NCBI RefSeq assembly: GCF_030161615.1
Contig: NZ_BSUN01000001.1
Coordinates: forward strand, 1,984,001 to 2,048,000
From: Demequina litorisediminis
GTDB taxonomy: Bacteria; Actinomycetota; Actinomycetes; Actinomycetales; Demequinaceae
Direction of reading: 5' to 3'
Length of the DNA: 64,000 nucleotides
Shown: in pieces, positions 50,101-60,118 of the stretch
How the letters are laid out: each line of letters opens with the position of its first letter
Numbering within the stretch: position 1 is the first letter of the stretch
Position numbers and translations under genes: made by a program
The notes under the pieces: generated by a model
What the model was told of the DNA's origin: nothing
The model's input: the letters and a program-made list of their open reading frames with translations, nothing else
The model's database searches: none

Positions 50101-50116
50101 TGGGAAGCGCTTTCCA
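50101..50116. promoter_or_regulatory. cre-like LacI operator (TGGGAAGCGCTTTCCA)
   Basis: A 16-base near-palindrome with the GAAGCGCTTTC core of LacI-family sites, 85 bp before the regulator gene. It is a different sequence class from the site at 50000, so a second LacI-type protein may act here. A weaker match to the first class, TGTCACGATTCA, stands at 50159-50170. Confidence 0.55.
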
Positions 50117-50200
50117 GCGGCGCGCCAGGAGAGGCGCCGCAGCGCATCGGCGCAGGTGTGTCACGATTCAACGCATGAACCACGACGGAGGGACCGGGGC

Positions 50201-51216
50201 ATGGCGGTGAGCGTGCGCGAGGTCGCGCGGCTGGCGGGAGTGTCCGTCGGCACCGTCTCCAACGTCCTGAACCGGCCCGACCAGGTCAAGGACGCCACGG
50301 TGGAACGCGTGCGCGAGGCGATCGCGGAGCCTGGGCTACGTTCCGAACGCCGCCGCGCGCCAACTCCGCGCTGGCCAGTCCACCACGGTGGCGCTCGTCG
50401 TGCTCGATGTCTCGAACCCGTTCTTCACCGACGTGGCACGTGGCGCTGAGGCGCGCGCCGAGGAGGCCGGGCTTACCATCACGCTGGCAAACTCGGACGA
50501 GTCCTCGGAGAGGAGCGCAAGCACCTGGAGCAGTTCGAGACCCAACGCGTCGCGGGCGTGCTGCTGGTGCCCACGGCCGATGCGGCGGACGCGGTCGCCG
50601 GTCTGCGCGAGCAGGGCATCCCCGTGGTGCTCGTGGACCGCGGCGCCGCCGACGCAACTGTCGCCTCGGTCGCCGTGGACGACGTGGTGGGAGGTCGCCT
50701 CGCCGCCGCCCACCTCCTTGACGGCGGCCGTCGCAGGCTCGCCTTCGTGGGAGGGCCGCGCGGGATCCATCAGGTCGCGGATCGCTTCGAGGGTGCCGCC
50801 CAGGCGGTCGAGGCCGTCGACGGGGCCACGCTGATCCGCATCGAGACCGAGGCGTTGACGCTCGAGGAGGGGATGCGCATCGGCGCTGTGGTACGCGAGC
50901 CTGGTACGGGCCGGGGAGGTGGACGCGGTCTTCGCGGCCAACGACCTGCTGGCGATCGGCGTGCAGCAGGCGCTCCTGTCTGGTGCGGAGCCGGTGAAGA
51001 TTCCCGGTGATGTGGCGCTCGTGGGGTACGACGACATCTCGTTCGCCGCGGCCGCTGTGGTCCCAATCTCGTCAGTTCGCCAGCCTCGCCGCCAGATCGG
51101 ATCGACCGCAGTGGACCTCCTTCTTGCCGAGCGCGACAAGAGGCCCGATGCCACCAGGGAGCACGTGCTCTTCCAGCCGGAGGCTCGTGACCCGCGCGTC
51201 GTCCCTGATGCCCTGA
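50201..51216 (+). CDS. rhaR: LacI-family regulator of L-rhamnose genes
   Basis: A 337-residue repressor divergent from rhaI. Helix-turn-helix VREVARLAGVSVGTVSNVLN, hinge VREAIAELGYVPNAAARQL, and a sensor domain with VDAVFAANDLLAIGVQQ. Three extra bases in AGCT at 50328-50332, 50898-50902 and 51181-51185, and one lost base near 50511, are corrected; the true end is QPELVTRASSLMP and TGA at 51214-51216. GGAGGGACCGGGGC precedes ATG 50201. Its place and the paired operators support control of the rhamnose regulon. Confidence 0.88.
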
Positions 51217-51320
51217 CGCCCCACACTTTGAACCGGATCGGCGCCCGACACCCCGGTGGGACCGCCGGACACGAGGCGACACGCCGGGCCGCGGGCTCGC
51301 GACTGGTTCACACTGTGGGG

Positions 51321-51671
51321 ATGAAGCGAGTGCTCGCCGTTCCCGCCGTCGTGGTTGCCGTCGCCGCCTCCCTGGCACTCGCGGGCTGCTCCGGCGGCGC
51401 CGCCCTGCCCGAGCGGGAGCCCGAGGCAGTCGGCACGGCCGATGCGGTGGTCACCGAAGGCGACCAGACCCGCGTGAGTTTCGTACCGGACGCCGGGTAC
51501 GAGTACTTCGATGGCACCACGTTCGTCCTGACGGACGATATCCCCGTGACGGGGGCGGTGGAAGATGCGGCGGACATCGCCGAGGGGGACAGCATTCAGG
51601 TCTGGTCGGAGGCGTGCGCCGAGTCCTTCCCGGTGCAATGCCAGGTAGAAGCGGTCGAGGTGCTTGACTAG
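51321..51671 (+). CDS. Small lipoprotein, unknown function
   Basis: A 116-residue secreted protein with a clear lipoprotein signal: MKRVLAVPAVVVAVAASLA then lipobox LAGC (Cys near residue 22). The mature part is acidic and holds two further cysteines (EACAESF and PVQCQVEAV), perhaps a disulfide. Intact frame. The next gene starts five bases after its stop. No family recognised. Confidence 0.65.
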   Translation: MKRVLAVPAVVVAVAASLALAGCSGGAALPEREPEAVGTADAVVTEGDQTRVSFVPDAGYEYFDGTTFVLTDDIPVTGAVEDAADIAEGDSIQVWSEACAESFPVQCQVEAVEVLD

Positions 51672-51675
51672 CGCC

Positions 51676-52434
51676 ATGACGGCGCAGGCCACGTTCACGC
51701 TCATCGGCGGTCCCACGGTGCTCATCGAGTATGCGGGGCTGCGCTTCCTCACGGACCCGACCTTCGATGCCCCTGGCCCGGTGGGCAACCTCACCAGGCT
51801 TGCGGGGCCCGCCGTCTCGAGGGTCGAGGTGGGCCACATCGATGTGGTGTTGCTCAGCCACGACGAGCACGAGGACAACCTCGACGTCTCGGGCCGCGCC
51901 ATGCTCGACGACGTCCGCCACATCCTCACCACCCCCGAGGGCGGCGACCGGGTGCCTCGCGCGCAGGGCATGCGCCGCTGGGATCAGGCGATCATCCCCG
52001 GCGGCGCTACGGCGGTCACGGTGACGGCGGTGCCCGCCAGGCACGGTCCCTCGGTGGTGAAGCAACTCGCCGGTCAGGTCACAGGCTTCGTTCTCGAGGC
52101 CGAGGGGTGGCCGACCGTCTACGTGTCGGGCGACAACTCGTCGGTACGCAAGGCAGGCAGGGTGGCCGACCGGTTCCCTGGCGTGGACGTCGCGGTGATC
52201 TTCGCCGGGGCCGCGCGCTCGCCGCGCCTGAACGACATGATGCTGACGGCCGATGCCGAACGCGCCCTGGAGATCGCGGCACGGTGGCCTGAGGCCACCG
52301 TCGTCCCCGCGCACATTGACGACTGGGCGCACTTCTCCCAGCCGCGCGCCGCGTTCGTCGCAGCGGTGGCCGATGCGGGCCAGACGGACCGCGTGACCCT
52401 GCTGGAGCGCGGCGAGACGCGACAGGCGCCCTGA
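51676..52434 (+). CDS. MBL-fold metallo-hydrolase, UlaG/YtnP-like
   Basis: A 252-residue beta-lactamase-fold protein. The metal motif is unusual: VLLSHDEHEDNLD where HxHxDH is normal, so one His is Asp and the last is Asn. Later pieces are the VPARHGPSVV and YVSGDNSSVR loops and the VPAHIDDWAHF site. Related actinobacterial proteins share the changed motif, so it is probably still a hydrolase. Substrate unknown. Intact frame. Confidence 0.8.
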   Translation: MTAQATFTLIGGPTVLIEYAGLRFLTDPTFDAPGPVGNLTRLAGPAVSRVEVGHIDVVLLSHDEHEDNLDVSGRAMLDDVRHILTTPEGGDRVPRAQGMRRWDQAIIPGGATAVTVTAVPARHGPSVVKQLAGQVTGFVLEAEGWPTVYVSGDNSSVRKAGRVADRFPGVDVAVIFAGAARSPRLNDMMLTADAERALEIAARWPEATVVPAHIDDWAHFSQPRAAFVAAVADAGQTDRVTLLERGETRQAP

Positions 52435-52444
52435 GGCTCGCGCC

Positions 52445-53404
52445 TTAGTCCAGGACGGCGCGCGCGAGCGCGATCGGGTCCATCCCCTCGCCCTCAGCAC
52501 CCGCCACGTTGGTGAGCCACACGAACGCGATACCGCGCTCGGGGTGGACCCAGAACTCGGTGCCCGCCCAGCCGGCGTGCCCGAATCCGTCGGTGGTGCT
52601 CAGTCCCGGCACGGCGCGCCGCAGGCAGAAGGTGACGCCCCACGCGCACCCGCGCTCGGGCGGGTACGGGTCGAGGAGCCGGGCGCCGTCCACGAGCGAC
52701 GTGCGCATCAGGGCGAGCGTCTGGGACGGCACGAGCGCGCCGTCATCGGCGAGCAGCGACCGTCCCACGGACAGGAGGTCCTCGGCGGTCGCGACCGCTC
52801 CCGCGCCGGGGTGGCGCAGCGCGGCGAAGGCCTGCCAGTCGAGCGCGGCGTCGCCGCGCAACACGGGCCGGTGCTCGGTCGCGGCGGTGTCCAGCGTCAC
52901 GCCTGTGGCGCCCACGGCCGCGAGGTCGGCGGCCAACACGTCCTCCCACGCGCTGCCCGTGGCGTGCTCGATCATGCGGACGATGCCCTGGTATCCGATC
53001 GAGGAGTACCGCGACGCGGTTCCGGCCGCGAAGTCACGGCCTGGCGCGAGGAGGGCGTCGTCGAGGTCGCCCACAAAGTCGAGCGCAGGTTCGGGGATGC
53101 CGGCCGAGTGCGACACGAGGTGGCGCAGCAGCACGTCGTCGTCGCGATCGGCGCCGAAGCCCGGCACCGCTTCGGCCAGGCGGGAGTCGAGCGACAGGTC
53201 GCCTGCAGCGAGCAGTCGGCCCACCGACACCCCCACGAGGGCCTTCGTGATGGAGAACAGGGGATAGGGGTCTTCGGGACGGGCATCGCCCACGGCGTCC
53301 AACTCCACGGCGCCGTCGGCCGTCACGACACCCAAGACTCCTCCGGGCACCATCCCCGTCTCGACCTGCGTGCGCGCCCAACCGAGCGCCTCCTCGAAAC
53401 CCAT
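52445..53404 (-). CDS. Serine hydrolase, class C beta-lactamase/esterase type
   Basis: A 319-residue penicillin-binding-fold hydrolase. Nucleophile motif SITK (LFSITKALVGVSVGRLL), second motif YSS (SRYSSIGYQGIV), and HAGWAG near the C-terminus in place of KTG. No signal peptide, so an intracellular esterase or a D-amino-acid peptidase is likelier than a beta-lactamase. ATG 53404 gives a short polar start. Intact frame. Divergent from argS. Confidence 0.85.
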   Translation of the reverse strand: MGFEEALGWARTQVETGMVPGGVLGVVTADGAVELDAVGDARPEDPYPLFSITKALVGVSVGRLLAAGDLSLDSRLAEAVPGFGADRDDDVLLRHLVSHSAGIPEPALDFVGDLDDALLAPGRDFAAGTASRYSSIGYQGIVRMIEHATGSAWEDVLAADLAAVGATGVTLDTAATEHRPVLRGDAALDWQAFAALRHPGAGAVATAEDLLSVGRSLLADDGALVPSQTLALMRTSLVDGARLLDPYPPERGCAWGVTFCLRRAVPGLSTTDGFGHAGWAGTEFWVHPERGIAFVWLTNVAGAEGEGMDPIALARAVLD

Positions 53405-53508
53405 CGCGACCCCTTCGTCTCCTACGGAACCCGGCCCGAGCATCGGCCGCCTGCAGTGGACCCTACCGACGACGGACAGCACCGTGCGCGCGCCGATAGA
53501 CTCGCCGG

Positions 53509-55189
53509 GTGACTCCCGAGGAACTTGCCGCACAGATCCGCGCCGCCCTGCTTCAGGGCATCGACGACAGTGACTTCCAGGCTGTCCCCGTTCGATGTCC
53601 CGGAGGACATTCGCGTGGAGCGACCGCGCCAGCGCGAGCATGGCGACTGGTCCACCAACATCGCGATGCAGTTGGCCAAGAAGGCCGGCACCAACCCCCG
53701 CGAGTTTGCGGACACGCTCGTGGAGCGCCTCGCGGAGATCGACGGCATCGACGCCGCCGACGTCGCGGGCCCCGGCTTCATCAACATTCGCCTCGCCGCG
53801 GGTGCTGCTGGCGAGCCTTGCACGCGGCATCGTCGAGTACGGCGCCGACTACGGCCGCGGCGAGTCCCTGACCGGCAAGACCGTGAACGTCGAGTTCGTG
53901 TCCGCCAACCCCACCGGCCCCATCCACCTGGGTGGCACCCGATGGGCGGCCGTGGGTGACTCGCTCGCACGCCTGCTCGAGTTCCACGGCGCCATGGTGA
54001 CCCGTGAGTACTACTTCAACGACCACGGCAGCCAGATCGACAACTTCGCGGCCTCGCTGTTCGCCGTGGTGGCGGGCGAGGATGCTCCCGAGAACGGCTA
54101 CGGCGGCCAGTACATCCAGGACATCGCCAACGAGGTGATGGTCGAGGCGATGGAGAATGGCGACCGCGACCCGCTCGAGCCTGCCCCGTGACGAGGCCAT
54201 CGAGTTCTTCCGCCAGCGCGGCGTGCGCCTCATGTTCAACGAGATCAAGCAGTCGCTCAAGGACTTCGGCGTCGAGTTCGACGTGTACTTCCACGAGGAC
54301 TCCCTGCACGAGTCGGGCAAGGTGGAGCGTGCGCTCGAGGAACTCAAGGCCTCCGGCGCGCTCTACGAGGCTGAGGGCGCCTGGTGGCTGCGCAGCACCG
54401 ACCACGGTGACGAGAAGGACCGTGTGGTCATCAAGTCCGATGGCAACGCCGCGTACATTGCGGGCGACATCGCGTACATCCGTGACAAGGCCGAGCGCGG
54501 TGCGGACCTCTGCATCTACCTGCTCGGCGCCGACCACCACGGCTACATCGCGCGCCTCAAGGCCGCCGCGGCGGCCCTGGGCTACTCGCCCGAGATCATC
54601 GAGGTCATCATTGGCCAGATGGTGAACCTGGTGAAGGACGGCCAGCCCGTGCGCATGTCCAAGCGTGCCGGCACCGTCGTCACCATGGAGGACCTCGTGG
54701 ACGCCGTGGGCGTGGACGCCGCGCGCTACTCGCTGGCGCGCTCGAGCGCGGACTCGTCGATCGACATCGACCTTGACCTGCTCGCCTCCAAGACCAACGC
54801 GAACCCCGTCTTCTACGTCCAGTACGCCCACGCCCGCACCTGCGGCGTGCAGCGCAACGCCGCCGAGTACGGCATCGGCCGCGAGGACGGCTTCGACGCC
54901 TCGCTGCTGGAGCACGAGTGGGACGCGAAACTGCTGGGCGTGCTCGGCGAGTTCCCGCGCGTGGTGACGCAGGCGGTGGAGTTCCGCGAGCAGCATCGCG
55001 TGGCGCGCTACCTCGAGGAGCCTCGCGTCGACGTATCACGGCTGGTACGACCGCACTCGCGTGACCCCGCAGGGCGACGAGGAGGTCACCGACCTGCACC
55101 GCACTCGCCTGTGGCTGAACGATGCCGCCCAGCAGGTGCTGCGCAATGGCCTGCACCTCATCGGCGTGTCCGCGCCCGAGCGGATGTAA
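53509..55189 (+). CDS. argS: Arginyl-tRNA synthetase
   Basis: Charges tRNA-Arg, 558 residues corrected. N-terminal additional domain, then the HIGH-type motif [13 protein letters not shown], the KMSKS-type motif [11 protein letters not shown] and a DALR anticodon domain ([17 protein letters not shown]). Four extra bases in AGCT (53579-53583, 53814-53818, 54178-54182, 55019-55023) break it into pieces. lysA starts five bases after the stop, the usual pair in actinobacteria. GTG start. Confidence 0.95.
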
Positions 55190-55194
55190 CCGGA

Positions 55195-56532
55195 ATGGGC
55201 GTCTGGTCGCGCACGGTCGTGCGCGATGAGCACGGCGTGCTGACGGTCGGCGGGATGGACGTCCGCACGCTCGCCGCCGAGCACGGCACCCCGCTGTATG
55301 TGGTGGATGAGGACGACTTCCGCGCTCGCGCGGCCGGCTTCCGCGACCACTTCACGGCGGCCTTCGGTCGCCACCGCGCCAAGGTCGACGTGTTCTACGC
55401 GGGCAAGGCGTTCCTCGCGTCGCAGGTCGCCGGCTGGATGCGCGAGGAGGACCTGTGCCTCGACGTCGCCTCGCGTGGTGAGCTCGAGATCGCGCTGCGT
55501 GGCGGAATGCCGCCCGAGCGCATCGGCCTGCATGGCAACAACAAGGCCGAGGATGAACTGCGCCGTGCCCTGTCCGTGGGCGTGGGACGCATCATCGTCG
55601 ACTCATTCACCGAGATCGAGGTGCTGGACGCGCTCGCGCGGGAGATGGGCGTCACCGCCCCCGTCCTGGTGCGCGTGACGACCGGCGTCCACGCGGGCGG
55701 TCACGAGTACATCGCCACGAGCCACGAGGACCAGAAGTTCGGCCTCTCGCTCGCCTCCGGCGCCGCCTACGACGCGATGCTCGCGTGCCACGATGCCGTG
55801 GGGCTGAACCTGCTGGGGATTCACACCCATATCGGCAGCCAGATTCTGTCGATCGATGCTTTCCGTGAGTCGGCGGACCGCATGCTGCGTCTGCGCGCGG
55901 CGTTCATGGCGGACACGGGTGCCGAGCCTTCCCGAGGTGGACCTGGGCGGCGGCTACGCGATCGCCTACACCGAGGACGCCGAGGCGCTCGAACCCGCCG
56001 TCGCGGCCTACGAGATCGCCGATGCCGTGGCCTCGGTCATGGATCCCATCGGCGGTCAGTGGCCCCGCTTCTCCATCGAGCCGGGCCGTGCGATCGCCGG
56101 CCCCGCAGGCCTCACTCTGTATTCGGTGGGCGTGACCAAGGATGTGAAGGCTCGACGAGGGTGGCTCCCGCCAGTACGTCGCGGTGGACGGCGGCATGAG
56201 CGACAACCCGCGCACCATCATGTATGGCGCGCAGTATCACGCCGAGGTGGCCTCCCGGGTGTCCGATGCCCCCGCGACCCTGTCACGCGTGGTGGGTAAG
56301 CACTGCGAAAGCGGCGACATCATCGTGCGCGACGTGCAACTGCCCGAGGACACGCGCCGCGGCGACCTGCTCGCCGTGGCCGCCACGGGCGCGTATGGAC
56401 GCTCGATGGCCTCGACGTACAACGCCGCGCTGCGTCCCGCCGTGGTCGCCGTGCGTGACGGCGCCTCGAAGGTGCTGGTGCGCCGCGACACCCTCGAGGA
56501 CCTGCTGAGCCTGGGACGTCGCGGGGGACTAG
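55195..56532 (+). CDS. lysA: Diaminopimelate decarboxylase
   Basis: Last step of lysine synthesis, 444 residues. The PLP lysine is in [14 protein letters not shown], the PLP phosphate loop in [15 protein letters not shown], and the cofactor segment in [14 protein letters not shown]. Extra bases in AGCT at 55925-55929, 56148-56152 and 56508-56512 are removed. The last matters: as given the gene has no stop, while the corrected end is LLSWDVAGD and TAG at 56530-56532. A strong terminator follows. Confidence 0.95.
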
Positions 56533-56553
56533 GCCCGGCATCGGCCAGACGTG

Positions 56554-56591
56554 AAGCGGCCCGGCACTCCCTCCGGAGTGCCGGGCCGCTT
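56554..56591. terminator. Bidirectional hairpin terminator after lysA
   Basis: A perfect 17-bp stem (AAGCGGCCCGGCACTCC and its complement) around a CTCC loop, between two convergent genes. Confidence 0.9.
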
Positions 56592-56612
56592 GCTGCCGGT
56601 GAGGCGGTCGCG

Positions 56613-57465
56613 TTAGAGCGCCGTGCGCACCGCGTCCTCGAGCGAGGTGGGCTCGTGGCCGATGAGGTCCGCGAGGTCGGTCGACTCGGTCACCAGGTCG
56701 CCCTTGGCGATGGAGGCATCGACGCCCGCCCAGAAGCGTGCGGTGCCCTCGTCGAGGCCCGCCTGGACCATGCCGCCCACGAGTTCGTCAACCGAGACCG
56801 CGTGGTGGCGGACGTCGGTGTTGGTGACGCTCGTGAGGACCTCGGCGAGGTTGGTCATGGTGAACGGGGCGGCGCCGAGGCTCGTAGACCTTGCCCTCGA
56901 CGTCGCTGATCGCCGCGGCGGCGGCGGCCTCCGCGTAGTCGCTGCGGGTGGCCGCGGAGATGCGCGCGTTGTTGGTGGCGGTGGTGATGGCGCCGTCGGC
57001 AAGGTACTGGGGGATCTGTGCCGTGTAGTTCTCGAAGTACCAGGAGTTACGCAGGATCGTGGCGGGAATGGGTGAGGCGGCAAGCGCCTCCTCGGTCGCG
57101 ACGTGCTCGCCCGCGAGCGGGTTCGTGGTGGTGTCTGCCGCCAGCAGCGACGTGTAGAGGATGCGGCTCACGCCTGCCTTCTGGGCAGCGGTGATGACGG
57201 CCTGGTGCTGGGGCAGGCGCTTGCCGGGCTCGGAGGCCGAGACGAGGACCAGGCGGTCGACGCCCTCAAGCGCGGTGTCGAGCGAGGCGGCATCGTCGTA
57301 ATCGCCGTGGCGGACGGTCACGCCGCGCTCGCCGAGGTCGGCAACCTTGGACTCGGTGCGGGCGATCGCGACCACGTCCGCGGGGGCGATGCCGCGGGCG
57401 AGGAGGTGCTCGACGATGAGGTGGCCGGTTCGTCCGCTGGCGCCGGTGACTGCGTAGGTGGTCAT
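56613..57465 (-). CDS. NmrA-like NAD(P)H-dependent quinone reductase (QorB type)
   Basis: A 283-residue atypical short-chain dehydrogenase. Cofactor loop [18 protein letters not shown] at the start, then [14 protein letters not shown] and [18 protein letters not shown], blocks typical of QorB-like quinone or azo reductases. One extra base in AGCT at 56878-56882 is corrected to [13 protein letters not shown]. Divergent from an HxlR regulator, the usual partner of such enzymes. Confidence 0.87.
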
Positions 57466-57507
57466 GAGGGTGTCCTTTCGAAGCGGGTGATGCCTTGACG
57501 TCGATGC

Positions 57508-57520
57508 TAACGAATCGTAA
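57508..57520. promoter_or_regulatory. Putative HxlR operator
   Basis: TAACGAATCGTAA, a near-palindrome in the 96-base gap between the reductase and the divergent HxlR gene. Confidence 0.4.
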
Positions 57521-57561
57521 GCCACTATCTATTCCGAAGTTTCGAGAGTATTCTTGACCAC

Positions 57562-57941
57562 ATGGAATCGAGCGTCGCGCCCAGTCAGGCCATGGTGGCC
57601 GACGTCTTCGCGCGCGCTTGCACCTCCCGCTCCACCTTCGAGGATATCGCGGGCAAGTGGCCCTCCTCATCCTCATCGCGCTCGGCGAGGGCCCTCAGCG
57701 GTTCGGTGCCCTGCGCGACCGCGTCGACGGGGTGAGCGAACGCATGCTGTCGCAGTCGCTGCGCACGCTCGAGCGCGACGGCATGATCACGCGCACGGTC
57801 CACGCCGAGGTTCCCCCGCGCGTCGACTACGCACTGACCGAGTTGGGTGGCCAGGTCGCCACCCGCCTGCGCGACCTCGCGGACGTGCTCGAGGCCGCCG
57901 TGCCCGAAGTGACTGAGGCGCGCGCCCGCTACGACGCCTGA
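57562..57941 (+). CDS. HxlR-family regulator
   Basis: A winged-helix regulator of 126 residues corrected. The family's opening block is FEDIAGKWALLILIALGEGP, then GVSERMLSQSLRTLERDGM and PRVDYALTELG. One base is lost at the G's of 57659-57660, before the WALLIL block. The N-terminal CTS (ARACTSR) resembles redox-sensing cysteines of this group. It likely represses the divergent quinone reductase and responds to electrophiles (inference). Confidence 0.88.
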
Positions 57942-58028
57942 CCCGCGCACCGGCCGGAAGGTCTGCGGTCCCTGGGGCGTTGACCTAGGCACGGCGGCGA
58001 CCAGCCGCCCGCGACGGAAGGAAAGGTC

Positions 58029-58247
58029 ATGGACGACCCCACCGACAAGGACATTCACGAGGGCACCGCTGCCCTGCAGGAGCTCGCGGAAGAGGTCGAG
58101 GCTGAGCGCGCCAGCGGAAACGCGGTCGCCATGCCGAACGACAGCACCCCAGAGGACGACGGGGACACGCGCGAGGACCACGAGGGCGAAGACACCCCGT
58201 TGCCCACGGTGCCCCCGGGCGCCGTCTACCCCAACGGCCGGACCTGA
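58029..58247 (+). CDS. Small acidic protein, paralogue 1
   Basis: A 72-residue, very acidic protein without cysteine or membrane segment. It shares HEGTAALQELAEEVEAER with the next gene's HEGTDALTRLADEVEEER at nearly the same position, so the two are tandem duplicates. The rest is low-complexity (DDGDTREDHEGED) and ends in PTVPPGAVYP. A GGAAGGAAAGG ribosome site precedes ATG. Function unknown. Confidence 0.7.
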   Translation: MDDPTDKDIHEGTAALQELAEEVEAERASGNAVAMPNDSTPEDDGDTREDHEGEDTPLPTVPPGAVYPNGRT

Positions 58248-58322
58248 GAAGTATCTGAGAGGGTCCCAGACGTTCCCTCTACGTGGCCGGGACAGCGGCC
58301 TCACGAGTGGAAGGAGAAGGCC

Positions 58323-58541
58323 ATGAGCCTCCATGACCACGAGGGTACCGACGCCCTGACCCGCCTCGCCGATGAGGTCGAGGAGGAACGTCGCACCAAG
58401 GGCCACACGGCCTTTGATGCGCAAGACGAGTCAGAAGACCGTCAGACCGGCGAGACGCGAAGTGACGAGGACACTGTCAACGAGAGCAGCGTTGACTCAC
58501 GCGGCGACACCCTGCCGCCGCTGCAGTCCTTCGGCCACTGA
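58323..58541 (+). CDS. Small acidic protein, paralogue 2
   Basis: A second 72-residue acidic protein, 75 bases after the first, with the same HEGT-x-AL core and a disordered Glu/Asp/Thr-rich tail (QDESEDRQTGETRSDEDT) ending LPPLQSFGH. The GGAAGGAGAAGG site before ATG is very strong, suggesting high expression. A terminator follows. Family not recognised; helix plus disordered tail could be a stress or binding protein. Confidence 0.7.
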   Translation: MSLHDHEGTDALTRLADEVEEERRTKGHTAFDAQDESEDRQTGETRSDEDTVNESSVDSRGDTLPPLQSFGH

Positions 58542-58551
58542 CGCGCCGCCC

Positions 58552-58593
58552 GGCGGCGACCCGAGGAGTCCCCTCAGCACTCGGGTCGCCGCC
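58552..58593. terminator. Hairpin terminator after the small acidic proteins
   Basis: A perfect 14-bp stem (GGCGGCGACCCGAG and its complement) around a 14-base loop, followed by TTTG. It separates two convergent genes. Confidence 0.85.
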
Positions 58594-58609
58594 TTTGACG
58601 TGTCTGGCG

Positions 58610-59161
58610 TCAGGCGTCGTTGAGGCCCGCCCAGGAGGTGAGGATGGCGATGTCGTCGATGATCTCGTCCATCACCCGGTTGTAGGTCGCCTGATCAAGC
58701 GACCACGGATCGTCGAGGCTCCGCAGCGGGGCCGGGACCTGCTGGCGCGCGGCATCGAGCGCGGCCGCGGCGTTGACGAGGCGCTCCGCGGCGGTGTCGC
58801 CATGGGGGCTGTCGGCACGGCCGGCCAGTGCGGCCGCCTCCTTGATGCCGAACACGTGCGGGGCGACGCCACCCCACTCCGCCTCGATCCAGCGGGCGTG
58901 CTGCTGGGTGGCGACCAACACCAGATCCGCCTGACTAAGGATGCGCCGATCGTGGGTGGGCCGATGCCGGGGGATGGTGAGGTGGTGGCGCGCGGCCGCG
59001 CGACGCATCGGCTGGGGCACGTCCAGCCCGATCTCCGCATAGATGCCTGCGCTCGTCACCTCGGCCGCGTCGCCCCATTGCTGGCGAGCAAGGTAGTGCA
59101 TCGCGGGGGAGCGGCAGATGTTGCCGGTGCAGACCATGGTCACGCGTGCGGGTCGTGTCAT
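58610..59161 (-). CDS. Low-molecular-weight protein-tyrosine phosphatase
   Basis: A 183-residue phosphatase. The P-loop is MVCTGNICRSPA (C-x5-R-S) at the N-terminus; the general-acid Asp is in RSLDDPWSLDQATYN near residue 150. Intact frame. Likely cytoplasmic, acting on protein phosphotyrosine or arginine. It lies after the DUF817 gene on the same strand. Confidence 0.9.
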   Translation of the reverse strand: MTRPARVTMVCTGNICRSPAMHYLARQQWGDAAEVTSAGIYAEIGLDVPQPMRRAAARHHLTIPRHRPTHDRRILSQADLVLVATQQHARWIEAEWGGVAPHVFGIKEAAALAGRADSPHGDTAAERLVNAAAALDAARQQVPAPLRSLDDPWSLDQATYNRVMDEIIDDIAILTSWAGLNDA

Positions 59162-59188
59162 GGCACGCAGGCTACGGCAGGGTGCGCC

Positions 59189-60033
59189 TCATGCCGACCG
59201 CCGGCGCGTGACCGTCGCGACGTCGCCGGGGTGACCGTAGAAGGTGCCCTCGAACTGCTTCAGGGTGGCGACGATGACGAAGGCTCAGCGTCACCAGCAA
59301 GGCCCACGAGCCGAGTTTGCCCATGTGGACCGCCTGCCAGAACGCCTCCTGGTCGGGGTAGCGCCAGGCCCCGAGGAACGTCCCCATGTTCTCGGCCACC
59401 CACAGGAAGAAGCCGATGAGGACGAACGCGATCGCGAGCGGCATCCTCAGGCGTGTGGCGCCAAGGCTGTAGTGCACCCATGTGCCCCACATGGCCGCCA
59501 CGAAGAGCAGCGCGATGAGCCACCGCAGGTCCCAGATCCAGTGGTGGGTGAAGAAGTTCGCGTAGGCGGCGACGGCAAGGATTGCCATGGGGATGGCTCG
59601 GTAGCCGGTGATGCGAAGGTCAAAGCGCCGCCAGGCCTGGCACAGGTACGAGCCCACGGCGGCGTACATAAAGCCCGAGTACAGCGGAACGCCCGCGATC
59701 ATCGTGACCCCGGCATCGGGATACGTCCACGACCCCTGACTGACCTTGAAGAGCCTCGAGTCCCAGCCCCAGCAGATGGAAGGCGAAGATCACGGCGACC
59801 TCGCGGCCGGTCTCGTACCCCGTCCACCACAGCACCGCCGTGATCGCGAGCCCCGCGATGAGCAACGCGTCGTAGCGGCCGATCCCCACGTCGACTACCT
59901 CGGTGACGCTCATCGCCGCGAAGATGAGGATCGCAAACACCAGGCATCGCACCTGGGTGGCGACGAACACCCACAGCAGGCGCAGGCTCGCGCGGATGCG
60001 TGCGCCCGGCAGACGCGGCCTCGTGGTGGTCAC
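59189..60033 (-). CDS. DUF817 family membrane protein
   Basis: A 280-residue integral membrane protein with about eight helices, function unknown. Recognisable DUF817 pieces are FHLLGLGLELFKVSQGSWTY, PLYSGFMYAAVGSYLCQAWR and GFFLWVAENMGTFLGAWRYP. Extra bases in AGCT at 59281-59285 and 59752-59756 are removed, restoring LVTLSFVIVATLKQFEGT at the C-terminus. GTG 60033 is chosen as start since an upstream stop is close. Divergent from hom. Confidence 0.85.
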
Positions 60034-60118
60034 CGAGCCATTGAGCCCGAACCGACGCGTCTGCGCGGGGAGGCGCACCGCTTCTGGGCCATGGCGGCAC
60101 CCGTATAGAGTTGGGGCC

